DNA of 64,000 nt from Pelobates cultripes. Taxonomy: Eukaryota > Chordata > Amphibia > Anura > Pelobatidae. The stretch's first letter is position 1. Each line of letters starts with the position of its first letter. A program made the translations under genes and the position numbers. The notes under the pieces are model-generated. The model made no database searches and was not told the origin of the DNA. It worked only from the letters and a program-made list of their open reading frames with translations. The stretch is taken from positions 104,954,605 through 105,018,604 of the forward strand of contig OW240913.1 in assembly GCA_933207985.1 (NCBI GenBank). Direction: 5' to 3'. Shown here one piece after another: positions 1 to 10,276 of this stretch.

Positions 1-1582
1 CTACTGCTCAAATCTTGGTATTTGCGCACGGAATATTTTCGCTATGTGAAAAAGGCGGCAACTGTAGCCTTAAATTTACCTTTCAGTTGTCAAGTTTTTT
101 TTTTTGTTATTTGTTCTTTCCAAAGTTAGTGCTATTAATGCAAGAGAAAAAAACAAGTCTCGAACTAAAAATGCAATCCTATTTTTTTTCAGTTATCATT
201 AATACGTAAGTACCAGCGTCTTGCCAAGCTTTACAGTAGTTAGATTTGCATTTTGTTCATGTTTGGAACAAGAAAAATGTGTATTGAGGATGACTATCTT
301 GACTTTAAGATGACATAAATATGAAGAAGAAAATCAGTCTTTATGTTATGGAAAAAAAAACAGTTGTGTTGTATGCGACCTTGTTATTGAACTTCTGAAG
401 GTGCCTTTTGGAAAACATCATCCGTCAAGAGATATTTCTTGTCTTGATTTCTTTTTTGTATTAGACCAAGTAAAAGAAAAAAAAAATAAACAGGCTCACA
501 ATAGGGATACATGAAGTGGCCGCTATCCTTTATTCAGGTCACCTTCACAATATAAACATCAAACATCATCAGTAATGCTGAAGCAGTGGGGTGGCAGGAT
601 GAAAGATAGGTACTGCATTTATAATAAAATTATTTTAACTCGTGTTCCAGTACCTTTTTATTTATTTATTATTTGTTTTATTCTTGAATAGTATATTCAC
701 ATAGTGATACGATTTGCATAATTATTATCATCCATAGGACAATCCCTGGTGACATTTGTAGCCCAAACATTGAACCCGCTATGCCTCCTGAATTGACATT
801 CTTTATGGAATTCAAAATGAAAACAACTTTTTTTAATACTTAAGAATGCATTTTAATCCTTATTGATGGTTTTCAGTTTTTATCCCGAGAAAATAGGAAC
901 ATTTTCTTTGTTATTATCTCCAATGCTTTTATTTTTTTTTAGTTGGCTTAGGTAGGGGAAGCAATTTTAGCCTTTTAAGACTCTGCTGTCCACTGACTAG
1001 TGCTTGCAATGCCTCTAAATGTGTACTTTATAAACGAAATGTCAAGAAATCATAGATGAAAAACACAAATTGTGCCCCTTCCATTCTCTTAGGAGGCTAT
1101 CATGACAAATGCTGTTTTGTAATTCAGGTAGTGTAGCCTCAGATATCACACATCCAATATGAGTTTCTGTGCCCTTTCAGTGAAAGTAATTCTGATGGAA
1201 AGTGGGTTAATTACAGTTACCATATATTGGTAACAGTAGCTGTAATAGTCAGAGTACTGCCATTTTGCACAGGAAAGAAATATCTAACACATGCGGAGCA
1301 ATAAAAAAAATGGAACTCAACATCATTAATATGTGCTCACGCCATACTTAAAACAAAATCAAAGATGAAGATACGAAAAAACATATTAATGGGTAAAGTG
1401 CTTTCTGCAGTAAGTAATAAGTTAATTTATGTTATCTACGACACAAGTACTGGAGTCAATCAAATGGATTAGAATAGTCTTTTATTGAAAAGCAAAATCA
1501 TATTTGGACAAAAATATGCACGGGAAAGACACAAAAAAGTGCCAACATATTTTGTGCCATGCAAGGGACTTCCTCTGAGACC
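1..1582. other. Intron sequence, no clear feature
   Basis: AT-rich sequence with short A and T runs. No exon, RNA gene or recognisable transposon. The stretch 1440-1560 (GCACGGGAAAGACACAAAAA) has the feel of a decayed interspersed repeat but I cannot name it. Confidence 0.5.
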
Positions 1583-1584
1583 TA

Positions 1585-1609
1585 CAGGGAGTGCAGAATA
1601 ATTAGGCAA
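1585..1609 (+). repeat. Left outer terminal repeat of the Tc1-like element
   Basis: It starts CAGGGAGTGCAG next to a TA. The reverse complement of 3122-3146 matches at all but one position (AATAATT here, AATTATT in the right copy). Confidence 0.93.
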
Positions 1610-1763
1610 ATGAGTATTTTGACCACATCATCCTCTTTATGCATGTTGTCTTACTCCAAGCTGTATAGGCTCGAAAGCCTACTACCAATTAAGCATATTA
1701 GGTGATGTGCATCTCTGTAATGAGAAGGGGTGTGGTCTAATGACATCAACACCCTATATCAGG

Positions 1764-1786
1764 TGTGCATAATTATTAGGCAACTT
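1764..1786 (+). repeat. Left inner repeat of the Tc1-like element
   Basis: This 23-bp stretch is perfectly inverted at 2936-2958. It shares the GTGCA...AATTATTAGGCAA pattern with the outer repeat and ends 16 bp before the transposase start codon, so transposase bound here could also affect transcription. Confidence 0.9.
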
Positions 1787-1802
1787 CCTTTCCTTTGGCA
1801 AA

Positions 1803-2819
1803 ATGGGTCAAAAGAAGGACTTGACAGGCTCAGAAAAGTCAAAAATAGTGAGATATCTTGCAGAGGAATGCAGCACTCTTAAAATTGCAAAGCTTCTGAA
1901 GCGTGATCATCGAACAATCAAGCGTTTCATTCAAAATAGTCAACAGGGTCGCAAGAAGCGTGTGGAAAAACCAAGGCGCAAAATAACTGCCCATGAACTG
2001 AGAAAAGTCAAGCGTGCAGCTGCCACGATGCCACTTGCCACCAGTTTGGCCATATTTCAGAGCTGCAACATCACTGGAGTGCCCAAAAGCACAAGGTGTG
2101 CAATACTCAGAGACATGGCCAAGGTAAGAAAGGCTGAAAGACGACCACCACTGAACAAGACACACAAGCTGAAACGTCAAGACTGGGCCAAGAAATATCT
2201 CAAGACTGATTTTTCTAAGGTTTTATGGACTGATGAAATGAGAGTGAGTCTTGATGGGCCAGATGGATGGGCCCGTGGCTGGATTGGTAAAGGGCAGAGA
2301 GCTCCAGTCCGACTCAGACGCCAGCAAGGTGGAGGTGGAGTACTGGTTTGGGCTGGTATCATCAAAGATGAGCTTGTGGGGCCTTTTCGGGTTGAGGATG
2401 GAGTCAAGCTCAACTCCCAGTCCTACTGCCAGTTCCTGGAAGACACCTTCTTCAAGCAGTGGTACAGGAAGAAGTCTGCATCCTTCAAGAAAAACATGAT
2501 TTTCATGCAGGACAATGCTCCATCACACGCGTCCAAGTACTCCACAGCGTGGCTGGCAAGAAAGGGTATAAAAGAAGAAAATCTAATGACATGGCCTCCT
2601 TGTTCACCTGATCTGAACCCCATTGAGAACCTGTGGTCCATCATCAAATGTGAGATTTACAAGGAGGGAAAACAGTACACCTCTCTGAACAGTGTCTGGG
2701 AGGCTGTGGTTGCTGCTGCACGCAATGTTGATGGTGAACAGATCAAAACACTGACAGAATCCATGGATGGCAGGCTTTTGAGTGTCCTTGCAAAGAAAGG
2801 TGGCTATATTGGTCACTGA
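1803..2819 (+). CDS. Tc1-like transposase, DD37E, intact reading frame
   Basis: This 338-residue protein would bind the element's ends and carry out cut-and-paste transposition in the nucleus. Residues about 7-45 form a first helix-turn-helix (STLKIAKLLKRDHRTIK) and about 62-105 a second. Between them a basic run GRKKRVEKPRRK (49-60) serves as GRPR-like linker and likely nuclear signal. The DDE domain shows LWTDE (D144), a glycine-rich GGGGVLVWAG box (176-185), MQDNAPSH (D237) and SPDLNPIENLW (E275). The 37 residues between D237 and E275 make it DD37E rather than the common vertebrate DD34E. Length fits the superfamily and no stop or frameshift is present. I associate DD37E vertebrate elements with the group called TRT; that subfamily name is from memory. 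The start is the first ATG after the inner repeat. Confidence 0.96.
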   Translation: MGQKKDLTGSEKSKIVRYLAEECSTLKIAKLLKRDHRTIKRFIQNSQQGRKKRVEKPRRKITAHELRKVKRAAATMPLATSLAIFQSCNITGVPKSTRCAILRDMAKVRKAERRPPLNKTHKLKRQDWAKKYLKTDFSKVLWTDEMRVSLDGPDGWARGWIGKGQRAPVRLRRQQGGGGVLVWAGIIKDELVGPFRVEDGVKLNSQSYCQFLEDTFFKQWYRKKSASFKKNMIFMQDNAPSHASKYSTAWLARKGIKEENLMTWPPCSPDLNPIENLWSIIKCEIYKEGKQYTSLNSVWEAVVAAARNVDGEQIKTLTESMDGRLLSVLAKKGGYIGH

Positions 2820-2935
2820 TTTGTTTTTGTTTTGTTTTTGAATGTCAGAAATGTATATTTGTGAATGTTGAGATGTTATATTGGTTTCACTGGTAATAAT
2901 AAATAATTGAAATGGGTATATATTTGTTTTTTGTT

Positions 2936-2958
2936 AAGTTGCCTAATAATTATGCACA
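2936..2958 (-). repeat. Right inner repeat of the Tc1-like element
   Basis: Exact reverse complement of 1764-1786, located about 115 bp after the transposase stop codon. Confidence 0.9.
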
Positions 2959-3121
2959 GTAATAGTCACCTGCACACACAGATATCCCCCTAACATAGCT
3001 ATAACTAAAAACAAACTAAAAACTACTTCCAAAAATATTCAGCTTTGATATTAATGAGTTTTTTGGGTTCATTGAGAACATGGTTGTTGTTCAATAATAA
3101 AATAATCCTCAAAAATACAAC

Positions 3122-3146
3122 TTGCCTAATAATTCTGCACTCCCTG
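3122..3146 (-). repeat. Right outer terminal repeat of the Tc1-like element
   Basis: Reverse complement of 1585-1609 with one mismatch, followed by TA at 3147-3148. Confidence 0.93.
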
Positions 3147-3286
3147 TATTTGTAAGTCCTATTTCTCTGTTAGTCCTATTTCTCTTTTTGCCTGTTTATT
3201 CTTTGCTTTAATTTATTTTTCTCAACCATAATTGCCAACTGTTTGTGCTTGGTAGTATCATTATTGGTAGAACAGCATGTAATTGC

Positions 3287-3635
3287 TTGAAAGAGTGTCA
3301 TAGATAGAGACAGAAACAGGAGAGAAAAGAGAGGAAGAGTGAAAGAGACAGTGAGGAGAGAAGAGAAGACAGAGAATGAATGATAGTGAACCAGACAGTG
3401 AAACAAAACTAAAAAAGGTAACCAGAGATGGAGACAGCCAGTGTGGTAGAGAAAGAGACAGACTGGGAGAGCGAGTAAGCTAATACGAAAAAGAAAAGGC
3501 TAAATAGGGAGAGACAGAAATATAGAGAGGGAAAATGACAAAGATGGAGAAAGAGAGGCAGCAAAAGAGACAGGAGAAAGAGAACAATAGAAAGAGAGAG
3601 AAAGGAGTAGAGAAGTTGAGAAAAAGGCAGATATA
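3287..3635. repeat. Purine-rich (GA) low-complexity tract
   Basis: About 350 bp dominated by GAGA and GAAAGAGACAG motifs on the plus strand, with no fixed period. Simple-sequence DNA; open frames in it on the other strand are composition artefacts. Confidence 0.8.
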
Positions 3636-3786
3636 ATTGTCCATATGCTATGCTAACAGGTCATTTCAATGTAATTTGTTTAACTCTTACAATCCATATT
3701 TATCTATTTACATACAGACAACAAAACATGCAAACAAAAATAATCAACAAGTTATGAAAAAAAGTGTTTAGTGTGAAAAATATATT

Positions 3787-3990
3787 TACAGGCAGACAGT
3801 CACAAACACACACAGTCATAGGCAGATAGTCACATAAGCACACACACACAGTCACAGGCAGGCAGTAACACACAAACAGTTACAGGCAGGCAGTCACAGT
3901 CACACACAGTCACACACACACAAACACACACACTGTCAAAGGCAGACAGTCACACACACAAACTCACAGGCAGACCGTCACACACACAGG
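3787..3990. repeat. CA-rich minisatellite with GGCAGACAGTCACA units
   Basis: The phrase (G)GCAGACAGTCACACACA recurs about six times at variable spacing of roughly 30-50 bp, separated by short (CA)n runs. An imperfect variable-length tandem array. Confidence 0.8.
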
Positions 3991-4149
3991 GACTCCATCC
4001 TGCTTCCCCTCGATGGGAAGCAGTAACAGCAGCTGGTTTGGCTCCACCCCTATTAGCTCCACCCCATTTTTCTTAGATGCCGTCTGGTTTGGAAGTTCTG
4101 CGGCTGCCTGTATGTGTTAGCTGTGTGACTGCTATGGCGCCATGACAAT

Positions 4150-4340
4150 TCATCCCATATTTCTCATGTGTGTACCTCTTCAGATTTATCCTCCTTTCCT
4201 CTCCTCATTTCCCTTATACCTTTCCCATCTTGTGTACCTTTCTCCATATTTACCCTCTAGCATGCGTCTCCATTATTTCCATTCATGTGTGTATCTCCTC
4301 ATCCCTCCTTTCCTTGTGTGTCTCCCTGATCTTCTATAAA
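4150..4340. repeat. Pyrimidine-rich low-complexity tract
   Basis: CT-rich stretch with repeated CCTCATTTCCC and GTGTGTATCTCC phrases. A similar tract lies at 4880-4990. The open frames here have low-complexity translations and no family signature. Confidence 0.5.
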
Positions 4341-4499
4341 GAAAAACAAAAGTCAAACTGGCATAGGGCAGAAAAGAGAGGGTTTTTTTATTGAATCAAT
4401 AAAAAAAATTATTGATAAGGTTGAAAAATCTAAAATAAATAAAAAGTGAATACTCGCAGAGCGTTTCAAATATTTTTATACCTTGATTATCTGCCTAAA

Positions 4500-4692
4500 G
4501 TACAAAATATAAGCACCCATTTACATGCAAATCAATTTATAACTTTTGTACATGCGTTTTTCTGGATTTTTGTTATTCTGTCTTTCACTGTTAAAATACA
4601 CCTACTATTAAAATTATAGACTAATCATTTCTTTGTCAGTGGGCAATCATTCAAAATCAGCAGGGGATCAAATACTTTCCCCCCTCACTAAA
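4500..4692 (-). mobile_element. Solitary end of a second Tc1/mariner element
   Basis: The stretch ends CAGGGGATCAAATACTTTCC followed by CCCTCACTAAATAC. It also contains the reverse complement of phrases such as CCCACTGACAAAGAAATGAT and AGAAAAACGCATGT. I recognise these from the long terminal repeats of common fish and frog Tc1-like elements. No transposase or opposite end is present, so this is a fragment. The inner boundary is approximate and the identification is from memory. Confidence 0.6.
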
Positions 4693-5604
4693 TACAGATA
4701 ATGGTCTAACCTGGCCATAATCCTTAGGGGTTGCCTCTCCAAAGTCCTACTAACTGTCTGCAAAATATAATTGCACTAGTGCTCTAAACCATCCCCACAG
4801 TGATTAAAAGTGTGTGGGGGAGGATATGCTTCAACTCCACATGCACATTTTAGTGTTGTGGGTGCATCCTAAACCCGGGACTGTGTCTCTTTCCCCATCT
4901 CTTCTTCACCCATCTCTCTTTTCCCCAATCTACCCCTATACTTACCCTCCCAACTTTCCCACTTTCCCTTTCTCCGTATTCGTCTCCCACTACTTTGGCT
5001 TGTGTCTAATGGCACATATAGTAAAATTGAATCCTGGCAGTCGGGAAACTCTTCCAGATTTCTGCCTTTGGTGCTGAATGGTGTGTTGAAGTGACAGACG
5101 TATAACAAACATCATGTATTGGATCTTTCTAATGGCTGTAGACACTGCTTTGATAGTCACAGCTCCTACTACTGGATTGCTGACTCGAAACACAAAATGT
5201 TTTGTGCCCCTACCCCAATTGGAATAATAACAAGTTTTAATATTGTGAAAATAAAAGGTCTATCACTTATTCTGTCTAGACTTGCACAATTAGATGCCTA
5301 TGGTTCTGCTTTTGTTCCACAATCAGCTAATAAATGACCAAAAAGGCTTGAATAGCACTCATGTAGCATCCAACAAAGTTTCATGAAAAGATTCCATGAA
5401 AGGTGTTGTGTTATTTAACATATTACACCTATGTAGTCTGATTTCTGCCATATATGATTAGCTTTCTTTTGAAACAATTATCACCTTTCGTTGAACCTAC
5501 TTGTAAAATTTTGTTGGATACTAAATGAGTGTGGTTCAAGTATTTTTGCTGCAGAAATTGCCAGGATTAACTTTCTCTGTCATTTTTCCTTCCTTGTTCC
5601 AATG
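4693..5604. other. Intron sequence with a pyrimidine-rich tract
   Basis: A CT-rich run lies at about 4880-4990; otherwise this is unremarkable intron. No gene or RNA feature is supported. Confidence 0.5.
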
Positions 5605-5759
5605 TAACATAGTGTAGTATCCTCTTAAACAGTGTATGACACGCCAATATAATGCACTCACAGAATGTCAGGATAACAGTCGCCTGTAGGGTGCATCCCC
5701 CGATGGCACTTGTATATTGGCGTGCCATACACTGTTTAAGAGGATACTACACTATGTTA
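5605..5759. mobile_element. Short hairpin MITE with 47-bp arms
   Basis: Positions 5605-5651 and 5713-5759 are inverted copies matching at 46 of 47 positions, beginning TAACATAGTGTAG. The spacer is 61 bp. The near-perfect arms suggest recent insertion. No terminal duplication is obvious beyond the palindromic TAACATAG/CTATGTTA ends, so the superfamily is unknown. Confidence 0.85.
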
Positions 5760-5964
5760 TTTTGTTTTTAATATCCTTTTAGGTTTGCAGCCGTATCCCA
5801 TTTTATTCTATATTCCATAAGTCTACTAGTCAGTGACCCACTGCGAGGGTTACTCTGGAAGCTGTTGATTGATTAAGTTATTTAAATTTTTTCTTGTTTT
5901 TCTTCCTTGTTCCAAGCCAGGAAATAAGTACTAAGTAACCAGAAGGGGTTTTATTAAGTTTTAT

Positions 5965-6026
5965 TTCCCTATAATATTGTCATCAAGGGGTTCTGGAGAT
6001 ATCGTATGTATGTCTCCAGAACCCCC
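5965..6026. repeat. Partial copy of the GGGGTTCTGGAGA palindromic repeat
   Basis: It nearly matches 8084-8144, including CTATAATATTGTCATC and the inner hairpin GGGGTTCTGGAGA...TCTCCAGAACCCC. The outer part of the palindrome seen at 8073-8170 is missing. Confidence 0.8.
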
Positions 6027-6983
6027 TTTTTTATATATGTAATGCGGTTTAGAATTGTAGTCCTCGCATTAAAATACTTATGTACAATGTATTTTGCAAA
6101 GAGTGTACAAGATTGCATGCATTGCCCATTTGCACTACTGATTGTATCCACCAAATGATTATAGCCTCTTCTACACTCTGTCACGAAGAATAGATTTGGA
6201 GATGCTTGGAAGGATTGGGTTAGATGAGGTTACTGGCATAGCTGAATATAAAGTTTGGTGATATTTATAATTATTTGCTTTTGGCAGTCAGTAAATCACT
6301 ACTCATGTACAAGCGTGGCTGTATCTAACACAAGCAATTTATCTAATTCTAAACAAAGCAAGAGGCATGTTTACTGAGTTGATAGTGGGGTTGAGGAATG
6401 TAGGCCAAAATAGCTGAGTTGAAACAAAAATCTAGAAGTCATCTGAGGTTAATCTGTTTTCAAACTCAGCTTTTTGACTGACATTTTTCATCCAGAGAAA
6501 TTAAAGCTTGCCTAATTAAAATGACAGGATATGTTATGTATGTAGAGTAACAAAATGATTTGGAACAAGTCACGTCCATATGATGTGTTTTAGGATGCTT
6601 TATATACACTTGAATTGTCTGTCTAATCTAATCGCTTGGAGACCAAGAAAATCAAGTGAGAACGGTTAGAAGAGCTTCAACCAAGTGTAGATTTTTTAAA
6701 AATTAATGTTGACTATGTTATGTTTCCAGTTATTTGACTATTTGCTTTCTTTTTACTTAACATTGCTAGTCATCCATCTAACTTAACAGACTAGCTAAAT
6801 GATTAGGATACCTTTTCATTCTCCTGACTGTTATATTATTACATGAAACTGTAGTTTGATCTTATAATGCTATTGTATTCCAATTGTGGGAACTATGAAA
6901 TAAAGTGCAATAAAAAGCAAAATGAATGCTGCCAATATTTATTATTCCAAGATAAATAAACACTGATCAGAGTAAATTGTCTT
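6027..6983. other. Intron sequence, no clear feature
   Basis: AT-rich. A phrase at 6400-6480 (TAGGCCAAAATAGCTGAGTT) resembles the interior of the TTATTCACTAAA-end MITE family listed elsewhere but is too short to delimit. Confidence 0.45.
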
Positions 6984-7290
6984 CCTATTTCAGATTCTAT
7001 TGTTCTTTTATTAACTTCTGATCTATTTTTCTTTAAAACATAAGACAAAGTAGGGACTACTTTGTCTTATGTATTTTACCATGACAAAGCATGGAGCATA
7101 AAGCAAGCTTCTCCCTCTGGTAGCTTGACAAATGAACTGGAACGTGCCGTATTGTCACATTTGTAAGGCATAGGAAAAATACACAAGACAAGGTAGTCCC
7201 TACTTTGCCTTATGTTTCAAAGAGTAATGGATCAGAAATTAAGAAAAGAAGAACAGGTTCTGAAATATGAAGAGAAGAGGAAACAATAGG
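6984..7290. mobile_element. MITE-like repeat with hairpins inside each arm
   Basis: Positions about 6984-7080 are inverted relative to 7165-7265, sharing CTGATC(T/C)A, CTTTRAAACATAAG and GACAAAGTAGGGACTAC. Each arm carries its own hairpin: 7038-7052 and 7058-7072 are a perfect 15-bp inverted pair with a 5-nt loop, and a decayed equivalent lies at about 7183-7215. A third partial copy is at 12125-12255. Terminal duplications could not be fixed. Confidence 0.7.
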
Positions 7291-8072
7291 AGCAGAGCAG
7301 TGATGAAGAACACTTGTCCCAGTGTGCCTGAGATTAGTGAGGGATATGCTTCCACAGCAAATTTCATATTTAGCTGCCACCCTTTTCAAACAACCCTCTC
7401 CTGGCAATATCTCAGAGAGGGCCTGAGAAGACACAAACAGCACAAATCAGTTTCCCCAAGCCCTGTCTTCTGCTGGCTTAATTCATACCTTTCAATATCG
7501 GGAAGTATGGTATTGGAAAGTTGATGGGTAGGCCAGGGGGCATTGGCAGTGATGTGATTACCATCACTGGCAACACCCGTAATGGCAGGCATACCCAGAA
7601 AATTCATGAGCTTGCCCACTGGAGTGGATGGTCAGCCTGGTGTTAAGCACGCCAGACTGATATACAGCCTGCCTGGTCAGCACCCATTGTAGAAGACCAC
7701 TCAGAGAGCACTGTTGAAGACTTGTGTATTTTTCCTATTATACTAATACCAAGGACATTGTCTAATGATGTGCTTGTGCTGTGATGGCCGAGAACAGTTT
7801 TCTAGTGTCACAGCATGTGGACATCAGGATTGAAAATTGGGACGGCAAGACAGAACCATAAACTAAGGACTGTCTTGCTGACATCAGGACAGTTGGGTGG
7901 CCTGTTAACTATTGGCTGCATGTACAAGTGGCTGTTGCTCTCCAAGCATGTAAATAATCTTGCGAATTATGTGCAAATTGTGGCATGTGTGTCCTGTGCT
8001 GTCCAAGGAATTTTGGGATTCTAGACTAATTTGGTCTAATGGTTTATTATGAATTCTCCAGAACCTCATGAT
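7291..8072. other. Probably repeat-derived sequence, unclassified
   Basis: It contains phrases such as GGACATCAGGATTG, GGACTGTCTTGCTG and GACATCAGGACAG (7820-7895), suggesting a decayed internally repeated element. The open frames at 7267-7524 and 7815-8024 are short and match no family I know. Confidence 0.4.
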
Positions 8073-8170
8073 GGCAATATTTTCCTATAATATTGTCATC
8101 AAGGGGTTCTGGAGATATCATATGTATGTCTCCAGAACCCCCGATGACAATATTATAGGAAAATATTGCC
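8073..8170. repeat. 98-bp near-perfect palindrome
   Basis: The arms 8073-8115 and about 8129-8170 are inverted copies, beginning GGCAATATTTTCC and meeting around GGTTCTGGAGA/TCTCCAGAACC. They differ by about one substitution and one indel. A partial copy lies at 5965-6026. This is probably a non-autonomous hairpin element. Confidence 0.85.
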
Positions 8171-10270
8171 TAATGGATACATATGTATGTAGCCATTATG
8201 TATCCATTTGGAGTGTGTATGTTCTCCTGTTTATGTCCATATAGAGATGTGTTTGCATATCACATACATGCACAGATGCACATTCACATATTTTAAACAT
8301 TCATTTAGATTCATGTTTAAGGGAATTGCAATCAAGTATATAGTTGTGACAACAAGGGCAGAAAAATAACCCACCGGTTCATGTCTGTCTGTAAAAATGC
8401 TTCAAAGCTCCATGCTGTGCAGAACAACTAAAAAACTGACCAGTCTCAATATTATTTATCAAAGAGAAAAGACTGGTCAGTTATATCACACAAACCAAAT
8501 AATTGTATTCTTGGCACTGGCCCAGTGCTCTGGATCTGACAGTACCCAGCAGCAAAACACATGGAATGTACTGCAACCTCTATGAAAGAGCCATTATTTT
8601 TAAGCTAAGATAACATGTACCAAAGAGACTCTTTATGCCAGCTACTGCAGTGAAAACATTTATTTTGTAGCAAGGCAGGGTTTTCTTCATTTTATTTAGT
8701 ATTGCAACGGCTAAAAACGTGTAATTGTTTCTACATGTTGACAGCAAACCTTAAAAAATCTGAGGGAAATCAAAGAATGCTAACTTAATTCGTTTTTATT
8801 CTAAAACAGCAGTGTTTTGTTCGAACTGTGGATTATAATGTAGCTCTCTGTACCTACACATCAATAAAGTTTGATACATTCCAAACTGGGAACATAAAAA
8901 TGTTCAGTTGTGAAACATTGGATTGATACATAAACACTGCTAATAGTGGAATAATTAGTTAAACCTCTGCGTGTGTTAGACAAGGTTATTTTGATGTTTG
9001 TAAACCAGTTGCTAATACTCTCAGAAACATTACAATAAAAAGGAATTTCCATAAAAAAAAATCTTGCTTCTCTGTTTACTTTTCACATCACGTTTTAAAC
9101 AAACACTGTGCTGCATTAACTATTGCTTCGTTGCCTAGGATACCCAGTCATTTCAGGCCTAAGATGGTACCACTAGCTACAAAGTACTTTCAGGTTTTTG
9201 TTTTTTTGTCGGATTTTCTTTTTTTAATATAGATGCATTAGCAAAATATAATATATAACTGCAGAACATTTGTACGTTGATTGCTTAGATACAAGGATAT
9301 CGAAAATAAAAATTTCAACATTTACATAGTTAAACGAATGAGCGGATTTTGCGGTTGATTTACTAAGCAGTAAACCGTTGAAAATTATATCATAATTATA
9401 ATATTTTATCCAAAATGGATAAACTGGACAAAGTGTCAAAAATCCAGAGAATGAGGAAGATTTTTAATATGTAATATTGCTTTTATATATTTTGGTGGTA
9501 TGTGGAATTCACATTTTGAAGGATAGAGAGACATATACTACAAATTATATATTATTATTAAGTCTATCTTCCCCACTTTTAAGTTCGTAATCATTTTCTC
9601 GCACGCTGTGAGGTACATACACACAAATGCATTTTCTTGTAATTTATAAACATATATACTATCACTAGCACACACACACACACACACACTTGGTATATTA
9701 CCATATGGAGATTTACATAATTTTAATTAATTCAAAAGAGTATCATTTAGGATACATGCATACTTGTTAACAAGTCTCCTCCCACACCCAAGTAATTTAG
9801 CATCCCTGCAAACTACTACTGCTCCCCAATGGGCCGTGCAAACCCTGTATTACTATTATAGGGATTAGGAAAAGGAGCTTCAAAAATGTGATGGAAAAAT
9901 ATGGGTCTGACAACATTCAAGGCTAAACAATCCCACTCGAGGTTTCAACCCCTAAATCCATAACAAATATGACCTGGGCACTTGTATACTTCCCTAAGAT
10001 GGTTAGTGGTTAGTTAGACTGGGTGCTTTTGAAACTGTCTGAGGAAAACTCAGTTATAAGAAATTTTGTTTGCTATATATTCCAGTTTGCAAACCTACAA
10101 AATAATTTAAGTATACAAGCCTGTAGGAACTCTGACAGGCAGAGGTCAAGGCTTAGGCTAGTTTGGTATTAGATTTAACCTGGCTTTGGTGATTGACGTG
10201 ATCGTTGAATAGCTGTGCATTGAATTAACTAGAAGAAACTATGCATTTGTGAGATAACTTGATAAGTATT
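8171..10270. other. Intron sequence with one CA microsatellite
   Basis: AT-rich unique-looking intron. A (CA)n run lies at 9669-9688. No gene, RNA or clear transposon end is seen. Confidence 0.5.
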
Positions 10271-10276
10271 ATTTTC

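Larger units (their letters stand above)
1585..3146 (+). mobile_element. Complete Tc1/mariner-type DNA transposon (DD37E) with IR/DR ends
   Basis: A 1562-bp element flanked by TA (1583-1584 and 3147-3148), the target duplication of Tc1/mariner elements. Outer terminal repeats begin CAGGGAGTGCAG and match in 24 of 25 positions (1585-1609 versus 3122-3146). A second, inner inverted repeat is perfect over 23 bp (1764-1786 versus 2936-2958) and shares the ATAATTATTAGGCAA core with the outer one. This gives the indirect/direct-repeat layout seen in Sleeping Beauty-like elements. It contains one uninterrupted transposase frame and an AATAAA signal at 2898-2903. It lies in sense orientation in the nlgn1 intron. 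Confidence 0.95.

Noticed and set aside
1839..2816. Antisense and other-frame open frames across the transposase
   Set aside because: Shadows of the strong Tc1-like transposase frame, with no motif of their own.
3790..3990. CRISPR-like spacing of GGCAGACAGTCACA units
   Set aside because: Eukaryotic context, units irregular and joined by (CA)n; a minisatellite.
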